NCBI RefSeq assembly: GCF_002592005.1
Contig: NZ_NVQF01000015.1
Coordinates: 1 to 64,000 of the forward strand
Direction of reading: 5' to 3'
DNA length: 64,000 nucleotides
From: Mycolicibacterium palauense
GTDB taxonomy: Bacteria > Actinomycetota > Actinomycetes > Mycobacteriales > Mycobacteriaceae
Each line of letters starts with the position of its first letter. Positions within the stretch are counted from its first letter, which is position 1. A program made the translations under genes and the position numbers. Of this stretch, positions 17,370 through 25,496 are shown piece by piece. A model generated the notes under the pieces. The model searched no databases. It saw only the letters and a program-made list of their open reading frames with translations, and was not told where the DNA came from.

Positions 17370-17629
17370 GCCGGCCAGTCTGCTCTCAGCTCGGCGAGAT
17401 AGTCAGGGCCGAATGCTTCGGCGTAACGGCCCGCGCTGGCCAGAACGGCAGATCGATGGCTGCGTTTGTCGGCGTGCTCGTCATTCTCGAGCATGTGGCC
17501 TCCCGCCTCGACAAGCCGTACGAGCAGTCTTGATCGAGGCTCGCCGGGCCATCGTTTCGCTGCCCTGTCCAAGGCGCGGGCAACTGCCGGTGTCTCTGTT
17601 ACCTGATATCGGGGCCGTGTCGTTGGCAC
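17366..17629 (-). CDS. vapB: VapB-type antitoxin
   Basis: The 87-residue protein precedes and overlaps vapC. It starts at a GTG at 17629. The N-terminal strand YQVTETPAVARALDRAAKRWP, followed by a helix (SRLLVRLVEAGGHML), suggests a ribbon-helix-helix-like DNA-binding half; the C-terminal part (YAEAFGPDYLAELRADWPA) should wrap the toxin. This type is often annotated as a VapB-like antitoxin of actinobacterial PIN pairs. A perfect inverted repeat 25 bases upstream fits autorepression. Confidence 0.8.
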   Translation of the reverse strand: MPTTRPRYQVTETPAVARALDRAAKRWPGEPRSRLLVRLVEAGGHMLENDEHADKRSHRSAVLASAGRYAEAFGPDYLAELRADWPA

Positions 17630-17653
17630 GGGCGCAAGTGTACCACCTCAGAG

Positions 17654-17670
17654 CTAGGTGATACACCTAG
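17654..17670. promoter_or_regulatory. Operator-like inverted repeat upstream of vapBC
   Basis: Arms CTAGGTG and CACCTAG flank ATA, a perfect 17-bp dyad 25 bases upstream of the vapB GTG. It is the expected place for TA autoregulation by the antitoxin. Confidence 0.6.
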
Positions 17671-17685
17671 TTGGTCGGCGGAGGT

Positions 17686-17739
17686 GGGAATATGCAGGAA
17701 TCGAATATGCAGGGTTACCAGTAAAGTACGCCGTATTGC
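17686..17739 (+). repeat. 54-bp intermodule repeat, copy A
   Basis: It aligns without gaps to 18478-18531 at about 45 of 54 positions, including a shared run AAAGTACGCCGTATTGC at the right end. It lies in the gap between vapB and mazF, with the run toward the mazF stop. Confidence 0.75.
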
Positions 17740-17761
17740 CCTGCTGCCCGACGTGTCTCGC

Positions 17762-18106
17762 CTATCGGGCTAGCCCGAGGAATGCCATCATCGCGCGCTC
17801 CACCTCGACGGCTTGCTCGGCTGTGAGCCGGCCGACTCGGGCGTCGACGTTCGACCTTCTGACGGTGGTGAGTTTGTCGATCATCACGTCACTATCGTGG
17901 TCGAGACCAGATAGTCGACCATCTCCACCGGCTATCCGAATGCGCATCAGCGGAGCGTCCACGAGTGTGCTCGTCATCGGCGCGACTGTCACCGAGTTGG
18001 TGGCGTCAAAAAGATCATCCTGAACGATCACGGCGGGACACGGCTTTGTCGCGTAGACACCCCCCGCTATGGTCCAGATCTCCCCTCGGTTCACTCCTCG
18101 TCCCAT
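17762..18106 (-). CDS. mazF: MazF-type endoribonuclease toxin
   Basis: The 114-residue protein begins with VNRGEIWTI, continues with the [13 protein letters not shown] strand pair and has [19 protein letters not shown]. These are the conserved beta strands of the MazF/PemK family (R-G-D/E-I-W ... P-x-x-I/V-Q). The C-terminal part ([11 protein letters not shown] ... [11 protein letters not shown]) is the usual end with the D-K/Q-x-R helix. MazF cuts single-stranded RNA at short sites. It overlaps the upstream antitoxin by 16 bases. No lesion is visible. Confidence 0.88.
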   Translation of the reverse strand: MGRGVNRGEIWTIAGGVYATKPCPAVIVQDDLFDATNSVTVAPMTSTLVDAPLMRIRIAGGDGRLSGLDHDSDVMIDKLTTVRRSNVDARVGRLTAEQAVEVERAMMAFLGLAR

Positions 18107-18297
18107 GGCGCCGAGACAGCCTCAACGAAGTCCTGGTCATCGCTGCTTTCGTCCGCCCGTGCGATCAGTGAGGCCTGGCGATGCGCCTCAGCGGCAAAAG
18201 CCTCGGTGCGCATGTCGGGGACCCAGACCTGTAGCGGCCGCAGGCCCCGCTCCCGCATCCGTCGTCGGTACTCGCCGACTCTTTCCCTCACTGCCAT
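18091..18297 (-). CDS. mazE: MazE-type antitoxin
   Basis: The 68-residue protein (VREYRRR-like start: [20 protein letters not shown]) carries [20 protein letters not shown], a ribbon-helix-helix pattern common in actinobacterial MazE-like antitoxins. The acidic tail ([20 protein letters not shown]) fits toxin binding. Its ATG at 18297 lies seven bases from a perfect 16-bp palindrome, the likely autorepression site. The coding sequence overlaps mazF. Confidence 0.8.
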   Translation of the reverse strand: MAVRERVGEYRRRMRERGLRPLQVWVPDMRTEAFAAEAHRQASLIARADESSDDQDFVEAVSAPWDEE

Positions 18298-18303
18298 GCC
18301 CCA

Positions 18304-18319
18304 ATGTTACATGTAACAT
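18304..18319. promoter_or_regulatory. Perfect 16-bp palindrome at the mazEF promoter
   Basis: ATGTTACATGTAACAT is fully self-complementary and ends six bases before the mazE ATG. It is the likely operator for MazE or the MazEF complex. Confidence 0.72.
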
Positions 18320-18477
18320 GCGACGTTGGCGCCGGACATTCAGAATCGGCCGCACCAGCAAACAAGCGGCCCGGCTCCTACTCGTGCTCGCCGCTTCGCG
18401 TGTGCCGCCTGAAGCTGGCAACAGCACGGGCATCACATGGTTGATCCGATGTGTTGGTGCACTGCGTGCACCCAGAC

Positions 18478-18531
18478 GGGAATACGACGAGATCGAATAT
18501 GGCGGCTTACCAGGAAAGTACGCCGTATTGC
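18478..18531 (+). repeat. 54-bp intermodule repeat, copy B
   Basis: Second copy of the repeat at 17686-17739, lying between the mazEF operator and the downstream PIN toxin stop at 18577. Its right end has the same AAAGTACGCCGTATTGC run. Confidence 0.75.
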
Positions 18532-18576
18532 ACAGAGCCGCAATGGATGTGGCGAATTTCGCCGTTGCTACCGCCG

Positions 18577-19002
18577 TTAGGGCTCGGGATCCCACGGATT
18601 GATCGAGTCGACACCGGTATTGATGAAGTCGGCGACGTTGCGTGTTGCCAGTCCGGCGCTTGAGTTGCGACAGATTGCCGCTATCTGTGCGTCGGCCATG
18701 CTGATCGGCTGGCCGGCGCCTTCTCGCGCGGCAACGATGTCTGCGTAGTGTGTGGCGGCCCGCGCATCGAACGGCAGGATCTGGTCTCGAAAATCTTCCT
18801 CCAGCAGGGCTTCGAGCTTCACGTGAAGCTCGCGCTTGCGGCGCCCATCCGGCAACCGCGCGACGCCGCACATCAACTCCGCAGCCGTCACGGCAGTGAC
18901 GAATACGTCCACTACATAAAACCCGTCGACCCAGCGAAGGACCTCGGGTTCCGGTGCGGGACGCATCAATTCCGACACCACATTGGTGTCCAGCACAATC
19001 AC
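18577..19002 (-). CDS. vapC: FitB/VapC-type PIN-domain toxin
   Basis: The 141-residue protein starts MIVLDTNVVSELMRP, the characteristic opening of FitB-like PIN toxins. Acidic residues D5, E42 (TAAELMCGV), D104 (SMADAQIAAI) and the late N-x-x-D (TRNVADF) are all present. It should be a tRNA- or mRNA-cleaving ribonuclease neutralised by the preceding RHH antitoxin; the ATG overlaps that antitoxin's stop by four bases. The third pair of the TA cluster. Confidence 0.9.
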   Translation of the reverse strand: MIVLDTNVVSELMRPAPEPEVLRWVDGFYVVDVFVTAVTAAELMCGVARLPDGRRKRELHVKLEALLEEDFRDQILPFDARAATHYADIVAAREGAGQPISMADAQIAAICRNSSAGLATRNVADFINTGVDSINPWDPEP

Positions 19003-19244
19003 TCTTCAAGCTCTGCGGCGCGTGGGCGTTCGGTGCGGCTCGGCAAGTCGAGCTGGGTGTCCCCTACTCCGGAGAACCGCTGCCGAATCCGTGTGCCCAT
19101 ACCTGGGCCATGTGCTGGGCGCTCCAATACTGCGCGAAGGATCTCCCGGACCTCGGACTCCATGGACCGGCCATGCTCCGCGGCGCGCACACGCAGTGCT
19201 GCCTTGAGGTCATCGTCGAAATTACGAATCGTAAGGGTCGCCAT
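18999..19244 (-). CDS. vapB: FitA-type ribbon-helix-helix antitoxin
   Basis: The 81-residue protein begins MATLTIRNFDDDLKAALRVR and continues with AAEHGRSMESEVREIL, the classic FitA/Arc-type RHH sequence. The C-terminal tail binds the toxin. The ATG at 19244 was chosen because the RHH strand starts there; the frame upstream reads as non-coding. Two short inverted repeats lie 20-50 bases upstream (19265-19278 and 19283-19295), as expected for autoregulation. Confidence 0.9.
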   Translation of the reverse strand: MATLTIRNFDDDLKAALRVRAAEHGRSMESEVREILRAVLERPAHGPGMGTRIRQRFSGVGDTQLDLPSRTERPRAAELEE

Positions 19245-19264
19245 TGCCACTCCCAGCTTGCTGT

Positions 19265-19295
19265 CATTGCTTTCAATGCTAGCACCTGAAAGGTG
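19265..19295. promoter_or_regulatory. Two operator-like inverted repeats upstream of the FitA-type antitoxin
   Basis: CATTG-cttt-CAATG (19265-19278) and CACCT-gaa-AGGTG (19283-19295). FitA proteins bind inverted repeats in their promoter, so these are candidate sites. Confidence 0.5.
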
Positions 19296-19531
19296 TCGCG
19301 CGTTCGTGGTGACGTCAAGCAAACGGACTGTCCGCCGAACGCTGGAGTAGGTCCGAACCCCTATCCGAACCACCTTGGATTAATTGGCACCAGGACTCCG
19401 GATCAAGCGCGGTGGAGATCCGCCGGGTTGCTGAGGCAACACATGCGACCGAATCGACGAGTTGTTGTTGGCTGTGCCAACAGAGGGCTACAGCAGCATG
19501 ATGTGCCGGCCGGTTGGGTGGCCGGTTCGGA

Positions 19532-20416
19532 TCATGCGGGATGGGCGGGCAGGCTGCTGCCGCGTTGTCGCTGCCAGGCGTCTCCGGCCTGGTCGTGGTC
19601 GGTGGATCGGCTCAGCTGCTCCCAGTTCTCATCGACCTTGAGGCGGTGACGCCAGGCCTCGCGGCCGTATTCATAGGCGTCGCTTCCGGCCAGCAGGCGC
19701 AGCGGCGGGTCGTCCAGTTCGGCTACGGTGAGCACAAGGCGGGCGACCTTTCGGGGGTCGCTGTTGGCGGCATGCTCGAAGTCCGCCATCGTCCGGACGG
19801 ACTCGCCCACCGTGGCCTGGTAGGGCTCGCTGACCGAGGGCGTGGTCATCGACGACCCGGCCCAGTCCGTGCGCATCCCACCGGGCTCGATGACCGTGAT
19901 CTTGATTCCTAGTGGTGCGACCTCGGCGGCGAGTGCCTCGCTGAAACCGCCGACGGCCCACTTCGCCGACTGGTAGGCGGTCATGCCCGGGCTGCCGATC
20001 CGACCGCCGAGGGACGAGACCTGAATGATGCGGCCACCACCTTGTTCACGCAGCACGGGCACGGCCGCTTTGGTCACGTAGACCGTCCCGAGAAAATTCG
20101 TCTCGACCTGTCGGCGGAAAACCTCGAGCGTGGTGTCCTCCAGCGATACCCGGTCACCTTGACCTGCGTTGTTGACTACCACGTCGAGCCGTCCGAACGC
20201 CTCGCGGCCGTTCGTGACGGCGGCCTGTGCCGCGTCGGCATCCGTGACGTCGAGTTGCTCGACATGGATGCGGTCGCGGTAACGAGTGACGAGATCGTCG
20301 AGTGTGCGCGGATCACGGGCGGTCGCCACGACGCGGTGATCCGCGTCCAGCGCCTGCTCGACGATCTGCCGGCCGAGACCCCGAGAGGAGCCCGTCACGA
20401 AGAACACAGAACTCAT
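19532..20416 (-). CDS. Short-chain dehydrogenase/reductase
   Basis: The 294-residue classical SDR has the cofactor loop TGSSRGLG (residues 8-15), NNAGQG near 88, the catalytic serine in VSSLGGRIG and the YQSAK pair (Y-x-x-x-K). An A-T-A-R-D segment after strand 2 suggests NADP preference. The C-terminal extension of about 40 residues is unusual but not domain-like. The gene is divergent from a TetR regulator with a shared inverted repeat between them, so it is probably that regulator's target. The substrate is unknown. It is the first core-type gene to the right of the defence island. Confidence 0.88.
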   Translation of the reverse strand: MSSVFFVTGSSRGLGRQIVEQALDADHRVVATARDPRTLDDLVTRYRDRIHVEQLDVTDADAAQAAVTNGREAFGRLDVVVNNAGQGDRVSLEDTTLEVFRRQVETNFLGTVYVTKAAVPVLREQGGGRIIQVSSLGGRIGSPGMTAYQSAKWAVGGFSEALAAEVAPLGIKITVIEPGGMRTDWAGSSMTTPSVSEPYQATVGESVRTMADFEHAANSDPRKVARLVLTVAELDDPPLRLLAGSDAYEYGREAWRHRLKVDENWEQLSRSTDHDQAGDAWQRQRGSSLPAHPA

Positions 20417-20438
20417 AGCTGGAGATCCTCACTCTCCC

Positions 20439-20514
20439 AAGATAACGCACGTAGCATGCGCTAACGCCACGATACGGCGTTCCGATACTTAAGTCAACGG
20501 CGATGCGTTATCTT
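20439..20514. promoter_or_regulatory. Long-spaced 11-bp inverted repeat in the SDR/TetR divergent promoter
   Basis: AAGATAACGCA (20439-20449) and TGCGTTATCTT (20504-20514) are exact complements. A related GCGCTAACGCC lies between (20457-20467). These look like repeated half-sites for the adjacent TetR protein. The right arm overlaps the first possible ATG of the regulator. Confidence 0.6.
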
Positions 20515-21177
20515 GCGGAGGTGAGCCCGCCCAGGCAACGTGCCCGCTCCGTGCACGACAAACAGCTGCGCAAGGTCGCTTTGCTCGACGCCGCTCGTGA
20601 ACTGGCGAGCGCACACGGTGTGCGGGAGGTGACTCTCGCCGCGGTGACCGCCCAGGTCGGACTGCACCCCTCGGCGTTGCGGCGCTACTTCGAATCGCGC
20701 GAGGAGTTACTGCTCGAACTTGCCGAAGAGGGGTGGGGACAGTGGCGCGAACGCCTGGTGGGTGCGCTCGGTGACGCCCGTGGCCTTCCCCCAGCGAGCA
20801 TCGCGAACATCGTCAGCGACTCTCTCGAACAGCTGCCGCTGTTCTGCGACCTGCTCACTCACGTGGTCCTCAGCCTGGAGGGTGCTGTACGCCTGGAACG
20901 GGCCCGCCGCTACAAGGTCGCGGCCACGGCGGCCTACGATGCGATGACCCAGGCGCTGGCCGGTGCGGGCGCGGGCCTTGGCGTCGAGGGCGCCCGGGTT
21001 TTACTGACCGCCGCCATGAGCTCCGCCGCCTACCTCTTCCAACTCTCCCGCCCCTCGGCGACGCTCCGCCGCCTCTATGAAGACGAGCCACGATGGGCCC
21101 ACGATGCACTGCGATTCCACGACCAGCTCTCCACCCTGCTCACCACGGTCGCCGTCGGCGCGGTTCGACAGGGCTAG
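20503..21177 (+). CDS. TetR/AcrR-family transcriptional regulator
   Basis: The 224-residue protein has an N-terminal HTH: LLDAARELASAHGVREVTLAAVTAQVGLHPSALRRYFESREELL in short, with the recognition helix HPSALRRYF at about residues 52-60. The C-terminal ligand domain is helical and unremarkable. It is divergent from the SDR at 19532 and most likely controls it. The ATG at 20503 falls inside an inverted repeat, so translation may instead begin at the GTG at 20521. Confidence 0.85.
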   Translation: MRYLAEVSPPRQRARSVHDKQLRKVALLDAARELASAHGVREVTLAAVTAQVGLHPSALRRYFESREELLLELAEEGWGQWRERLVGALGDARGLPPASIANIVSDSLEQLPLFCDLLTHVVLSLEGAVRLERARRYKVAATAAYDAMTQALAGAGAGLGVEGARVLLTAAMSSAAYLFQLSRPSATLRRLYEDEPRWAHDALRFHDQLSTLLTTVAVGAVRQG

Positions 21178-21511
21178 ACAGCGCCCCTCTACGTCAAATG
21201 CCCAGCATCGAGGTCGGTTGTGGGGTAGCTGCTGGTAGGTCCGGGAAGTGGCTTGTCCGAAGCCTCACAAACAGCGGCATCGATTGCCGCACACGGGGAA
21301 TTGTCAACTCAACGCCGCCCTGCACCGCATCGCACTCCCCCGGTCAGCCCCAGACGCGGTTCGACGGCCACAGCATGGGCAAGAGTATGGCGGGTTAGAC
21401 GGGTCGATGAGGTTGTCGATGTCGCGTCGGAGGGCATCCGGGTTCACCGGCGGAAGATTCTTGCGGCGACGAATCAGTTCCGCAGGTCGGTTGGCGCCGT
21501 AGGCTCACGGC
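21178..21511. other. Intergenic region without a recognised feature
   Basis: I see no gene, clear promoter or repeat in these 330 bases after the TetR gene. Confidence 0.35.
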
Positions 21512-21721
21512 GTGCACAACGTGACCCTGGCGAGCGCCGCGTCAACGGCGGCGCTGACGGTTGGGCTGGCGGCTTATGCAGCGTTGATCTTCGCCGGTAT
21601 CGCAGTGGCGATCTACGACGTACGTCGGCGCCGACGGGGCAGGGCGATCGCCGCCGCGGTGATGGTCGGGGTGCTGACCCTGGGCGGGCTGGTTATCGCG
21701 ATCGTGAGCAGTATCGCGTGA
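21512..21721 (+). CDS. Small two-helix membrane protein, function unknown
   Basis: A 69-residue frame from a GTG encodes two hydrophobic segments at about residues 11-34 and 46-67. They are joined by an arginine-rich loop (YDVRRRRRGRA), which by the positive-inside rule should face the cytoplasm. No family is recognised and no strong ribosome site precedes the GTG, but such membrane character is unlikely to arise by chance. It lies alone between a TetR gene and an SDR gene. Confidence 0.5.
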   Translation: MHNVTLASAASTAALTVGLAAYAALIFAGIAVAIYDVRRRRRGRAIAAAVMVGVLTLGGLVIAIVSSIA

Positions 21722-22015
21722 ACCGTCCCAACGACCGCAGCACTCGCAGCTTGCGGGAGACAACCGCGCCGTCAGGCCGCCGTCGATGATCTCGATCGCG
21801 GTCCTGGTGTTCGTCGTGCGGCCGGGTGGCGCGATGCCAAGGTGATGCTGCCAAACGTTTGAAATATTCGATGGTTTGTGATGTCCTGGTGTGTGTCATG
21901 CCGTGTCCATGCTCCGAGGGGGCGATGCATGGTCGGCGGTGAAATCGGAAGGGCAGCACGAAATCTTCGGCGGTGGGAAACCCTCGTTTGAACCAACCAC
22001 GGGAGGAAGAAGCTC

Positions 22016-22864
22016 ATGGGCCGGCTCGAGGGCAAGGTGGCTTTCATTACCGGCGCAGCACGCGGTCAAGGCCGCTCGCACGCGACTCTTCTCGCGGCCG
22101 AGGGTGCGGACATTGTCGCCATTGACGCCTGCCGCGATTTCGGCACCGTGCCTTATCCCCTTGCCACGGAGGACGACCTAGCTCAGACCGCTAAGGAAGT
22201 CGAGAGCCTGGGTAGGCGAATCATTGCCGAGAAGGTTGATGTACGCGACCTGCCGGCGATGAGAGACGTTGCACAGAAGGGCCTTTCCGAGCTCGGAAGT
22301 ATCGACATCGTTGTGGCTAACGCAGGCGTTGGTAGTACGGGGTCTGTGTTGGAGCTCGGCGAGCAGCAGTGGCAGGAACTCATCGACATCAACCTCACAG
22401 GTGTGTGGAAGACACTGGTTGCGACCGTTCCTGCCATGCTCAACGGCGGTCGCGGTGGCTCGGTCATCCTGGTTTCGTCAGCCGCCGGACTGACCGGACT
22501 GCCAAACATGGGTCACTACAGTGCTGCCAAGCACGGCGTCGTCGGATTGATGCGTACCCTTTCCATCGAGTTGGCACCACATGCGATCCGCGTGAATTCG
22601 ATAAACCCGACCACTGTCGATACGCCCATGATCGGCAACCAGGCGATCTACGAGTTGTTCACCGGCGTAGAGGGCGCCACTCGCGAGCAGGCGATGCCCG
22701 CATTCAAAAGCGTAAACGCAATGCCAATTCCCTTTGTCGACCCGGTCGACGTCAGCAACGGCGTACTCTATCTGGCCTCAGACGAGGCCAGATATGTCAC
22801 CGGCACAACTCTGCTCGTCGACGCCGGTGCCACTCACGCGGCCAAAATCCCACATCAGTCGTGA
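22016..22864 (+). CDS. Mycofactocin-coupled SDR-family oxidoreductase
   Basis: The 282-residue SDR has TGAARGQGRSH (residues 12-22) as cofactor loop. It also has the insertion after strand 2, ACRDFGTVPYPLATEDDL, typical of mycofactocin-coupled SDRs that hold NAD tightly. NAGVGSTG, an SSAAG catalytic serine and YSAAK follow; the C-terminus RYVTGTTLLVDAG is standard. Such enzymes oxidise alcohols and pass electrons to mycofactocin. A GGGAGGAAG ribosome site lies just upstream of the ATG. No mycofactocin biosynthesis genes are in the window. Confidence 0.88.
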   Translation: MGRLEGKVAFITGAARGQGRSHATLLAAEGADIVAIDACRDFGTVPYPLATEDDLAQTAKEVESLGRRIIAEKVDVRDLPAMRDVAQKGLSELGSIDIVVANAGVGSTGSVLELGEQQWQELIDINLTGVWKTLVATVPAMLNGGRGGSVILVSSAAGLTGLPNMGHYSAAKHGVVGLMRTLSIELAPHAIRVNSINPTTVDTPMIGNQAIYELFTGVEGATREQAMPAFKSVNAMPIPFVDPVDVSNGVLYLASDEARYVTGTTLLVDAGATHAAKIPHQS

Positions 22865-22886
22865 TTCTGATGCGACGCGGTGGGCC

Positions 22887-22914
22887 GGGGCCCGTGCGAT
22901 TTCGCGCCCGGGCC
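22887..22914. terminator. GC-rich hairpin between convergent genes
   Basis: GGGGCCCGTGCGA (22887-22899) can pair imperfectly with TCGCGCCCGGGCC (22902-22914). It lies between the convergent SDR and GMC genes, where a shared terminator would be expected. No U-tract is present, as is common in mycobacteria. Confidence 0.4.
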
Positions 22915-22928
22915 GCCTCCTCCGTCCG

Positions 22929-24440
22929 CTAGACCGTAGCGCGCAGTATGAGATCGGCCGCCCGGTGTGCGATCACCATGGTGGGTGCGTTCGTGTTGCC
23001 CGACGGCAGGGCGGGGATGACCGATGCGTCGACGACGCGCAGACCCGTGACTCCGTGCACCCGAAGCTCGGGGTCGACAACGGCCAGTCCGTCGCCGCCC
23101 ATCCGGCACGTTCCCACGGCGTGGTAGATGCTCCCCTCGTTCTGCTCGAGCCACGACCTACCGGTCACCTCGCCGCTCAGGTTCGCGCCGGCGACCGCGC
23201 GCATGGCGGGCTGAGATTGCACGAGATCGCGCGCCAGCGCCGACCCCTCGATCAGTTTCCGCACGTCCTCAGCATCCCCGAGGCGGTGCAGTTCCACAAC
23301 GGGACGATGTCGATCAAGCCGGACACGGCCCCTGGTCGCCGGATGCATGAGCACCGTGTAGACGGTGAAGGCGTCGGCGCGCCGGATCCGCGCCCGTCCC
23401 GTCACTCTGTCCAGGCTGTAATGCACCGGCGTCACGGCGATTTGGTAGTCCTCGGTGAAAAGCTGTGCTTCGAACGGAGTGGTCGTCAGAGGGCCGGTGC
23501 CGCTGCCGATCATCGAGCCGACCGCCTTCGCGGCGCCGATCGGCCCCAGTGTGTTGATGGTCGGGACCCGCGATGTCCAGCTCTGCTCGGTCACGAGATG
23601 GTCCTGGAGGTTCTCGCCGACCCCGGGAAGGTCGAGGACCTCACCGGCCGGTCCAATGCCGGAGCGCAGCAGCAGTGTCGGCGACCCGATCGCGCCGGCA
23701 CTCAGAATGACCTCCCGCCGCGCCCGTATGACACGTCCGTTGCACTCAACGCCGACGGCGCGCCCTCGGTCGAAGACGATCCGGGACGCCGTCGTTCGCT
23801 TCAGCAACCGTGGACGTAGCCCGGACGGTGCGCCGCGCAGGTACGCGCGTGCGGACGAGGCCCGCAATCCGCGACGCTGGTTCACCTGTGTCCGTGCGAC
23901 ACCGAGTTGGCTACGCCCGTTCGGGTCCGGATTCCTTCGATGGCCCGCCTCAACCGCGGCTTCGATGAATGCATCGTCGATGCGGTGGTGGTGCCCGCAC
24001 CAAGACACGGTGATGGGCCCGGCGCCGCCGCGGTACTCGTCGGCGCCGCCGACCCAGCTCTCCATCGCCTTGAAGTGTGGGAGGACGTCGTCGAAGCCCC
24101 AGCCCGGACATCCGTCCGCGGCCCACCCGTCGTAGTCCGACCGCCGCCCCCGCACGTAGACCATCGCATTGATCGAACCGCTACCCCCGACGATCCTGCC
24201 GCTCGCGAACGTCTCTCGGGCACCTCCCCTCGACGGGTCGGGTGCGCAGGGGTACTTCCAGTTGGCGGTGGTGAACAGCGACGCCACCCCCGCCGGTACG
24301 GCTACATCGGGGCGGCGATCGGTCCCGCCCGCCTCGATGAGAATCACGTCGACACCCGCCGCCGCGAGGCGGGTCGCGACGAGGGCCCCCGCGGAGCCGG
24401 CGCCGACGACGATGTAGTCGGCGGACTGGTCGATTCTCAT
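22929..24440 (-). CDS. GMC-family FAD oxidoreductase (choline dehydrogenase-like)
   Basis: The 503-residue protein has the FAD dinucleotide fold YIVVGAGSAGALVA (residues 9-22) and the E of LIEAGG. GMC signature 1 reads GGSGSINAMVYVRG and signature 2 reads SAGAIGSPTLL. The catalytic histidine lies in YHAVGTCRMG with the late SGNTNAP segment. It oxidises a primary alcohol to the aldehyde; the substrate is unknown. It starts at the ATG at 24440, 45 bases from the next gene on the same strand, so the two may form one unit. Confidence 0.9.
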   Translation of the reverse strand: MRIDQSADYIVVGAGSAGALVATRLAAAGVDVILIEAGGTDRRPDVAVPAGVASLFTTANWKYPCAPDPSRGGARETFASGRIVGGSGSINAMVYVRGRRSDYDGWAADGCPGWGFDDVLPHFKAMESWVGGADEYRGGAGPITVSWCGHHHRIDDAFIEAAVEAGHRRNPDPNGRSQLGVARTQVNQRRGLRASSARAYLRGAPSGLRPRLLKRTTASRIVFDRGRAVGVECNGRVIRARREVILSAGAIGSPTLLLRSGIGPAGEVLDLPGVGENLQDHLVTEQSWTSRVPTINTLGPIGAAKAVGSMIGSGTGPLTTTPFEAQLFTEDYQIAVTPVHYSLDRVTGRARIRRADAFTVYTVLMHPATRGRVRLDRHRPVVELHRLGDAEDVRKLIEGSALARDLVQSQPAMRAVAGANLSGEVTGRSWLEQNEGSIYHAVGTCRMGGDGLAVVDPELRVHGVTGLRVVDASVIPALPSGNTNAPTMVIAHRAADLILRATV

Positions 24441-24485
24441 GTCGGGTGGATCCTCCTCCGGTCGGCTGTCATGTCGCGACCCTCA

Positions 24486-25289
24486 TCACACGATGTTCAG
24501 TGAGTCCAGGAAGGCCGCTCCGTAAGCCTCGTCACCGTGGATTCGCACCGCGCGGTCGCGCCAGTGAGCGCGGCGGGTACCCCATTCGGGGAATTCCACC
24601 GCCAGCGCCTCCACCCATGTACCGTCACCACCGGCTTGGCCGCGACGGGCCCCGGTGCGGTCCACCATCCACGCTCCCCCACCCGGACCGGACAGAACGA
24701 CTCCCACCGCGGTGTCCAACCACGGCGGGCTGGCCGTGCGCAGCTGATGGCCGAGCACGGCGAACATCCACGCCAGGACCACTGCCATCCGGTTCCCGTC
24801 GGTGACGGGAACCGGCCGGTCGAGCGCCGGCGCCATGTCGTGCCGCAGATGGGTGTGATGGTCGAACGTCAGCGCCCCACACAGGAGCAACCGGGCGTCG
24901 AACGTCCCCAGTTCGGCCAGTCTCAGCGGTAGGTGCCGGATCGGCGACCGAGAGACAATCTTCGCCGCGGGCAGGATGCGCCGGCTCCACGACCGGTACT
25001 CCGCGAGAACCCGCGCCGGCGGCCAATGACGTCGCTCCTCGACGAACACGTCATTGGTGCCTTCGATGTTCGGGCTCGTCAGCATCCGGACGACGGCGGG
25101 GGTGAACATGGCGTGACACCCCGAGCCGATGTGGGCCACGACGTCCTTGATCGACCATCCCGCCGCAAGGCTCGGCTGGGCCCAGTCGGCCGCGTCGAGC
25201 GACTCGCAGAACATCAGCATCTGCCGGCGTTCGGCCTCCAGTGCCGCCGTCCAGTCGATCCGGTCGAACGCGGCGTCGGACGGGTTCAA
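24486..25289 (-). CDS. Maleylpyruvate-isomerase-like / DinB-type mycothiol-dependent protein
   Basis: The N-terminal half has the DinB-like four-helix pattern of the actinobacterial MDMPI (TIGR03083) family: WTAALEAERRQML, then WSIKDVVAHIGSG with a metal-type His, and a third His cluster FDHHTHLRHD. The C-terminal half is the family's sterol-carrier-like domain. Mycothiol-dependent isomerisation or S-transfer is the family activity; the substrate is unknown. The start is uncertain: TTG at 25289 (GGAGGGAG just before), ATG at 25400 or further upstream are all in frame. An AT-rich promoter-like stretch (25345-25372) favours the shorter form. Confidence 0.78.
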   Translation of the reverse strand: MNPSDAAFDRIDWTAALEAERRQMLMFCESLDAADWAQPSLAAGWSIKDVVAHIGSGCHAMFTPAVVRMLTSPNIEGTNDVFVEERRHWPPARVLAEYRSWSRRILPAAKIVSRSPIRHLPLRLAELGTFDARLLLCGALTFDHHTHLRHDMAPALDRPVPVTDGNRMAVVLAWMFAVLGHQLRTASPPWLDTAVGVVLSGPGGGAWMVDRTGARRGQAGGDGTWVEALAVEFPEWGTRRAHWRDRAVRIHGDEAYGAAFLDSLNIV

Positions 25290-25496
25290 CAACTCCCTCC
25301 AAACCAGCGCCTCGGTGCGGCTCGGCTCACCGGGTCCGCGTGACAGGAATTTAACACAGACTATAAAACGTACCAAGGGTCCGTTCTCATGCCGATCCAT
25401 GGCGGTGAAGTCACCACCCCCCGCTGCGCGGACGTCCAGGCCGAGGCGCAGGATCTCTACGGCCAACGGCGCGCAAGCCCGGAGCGGGCTACGCCG

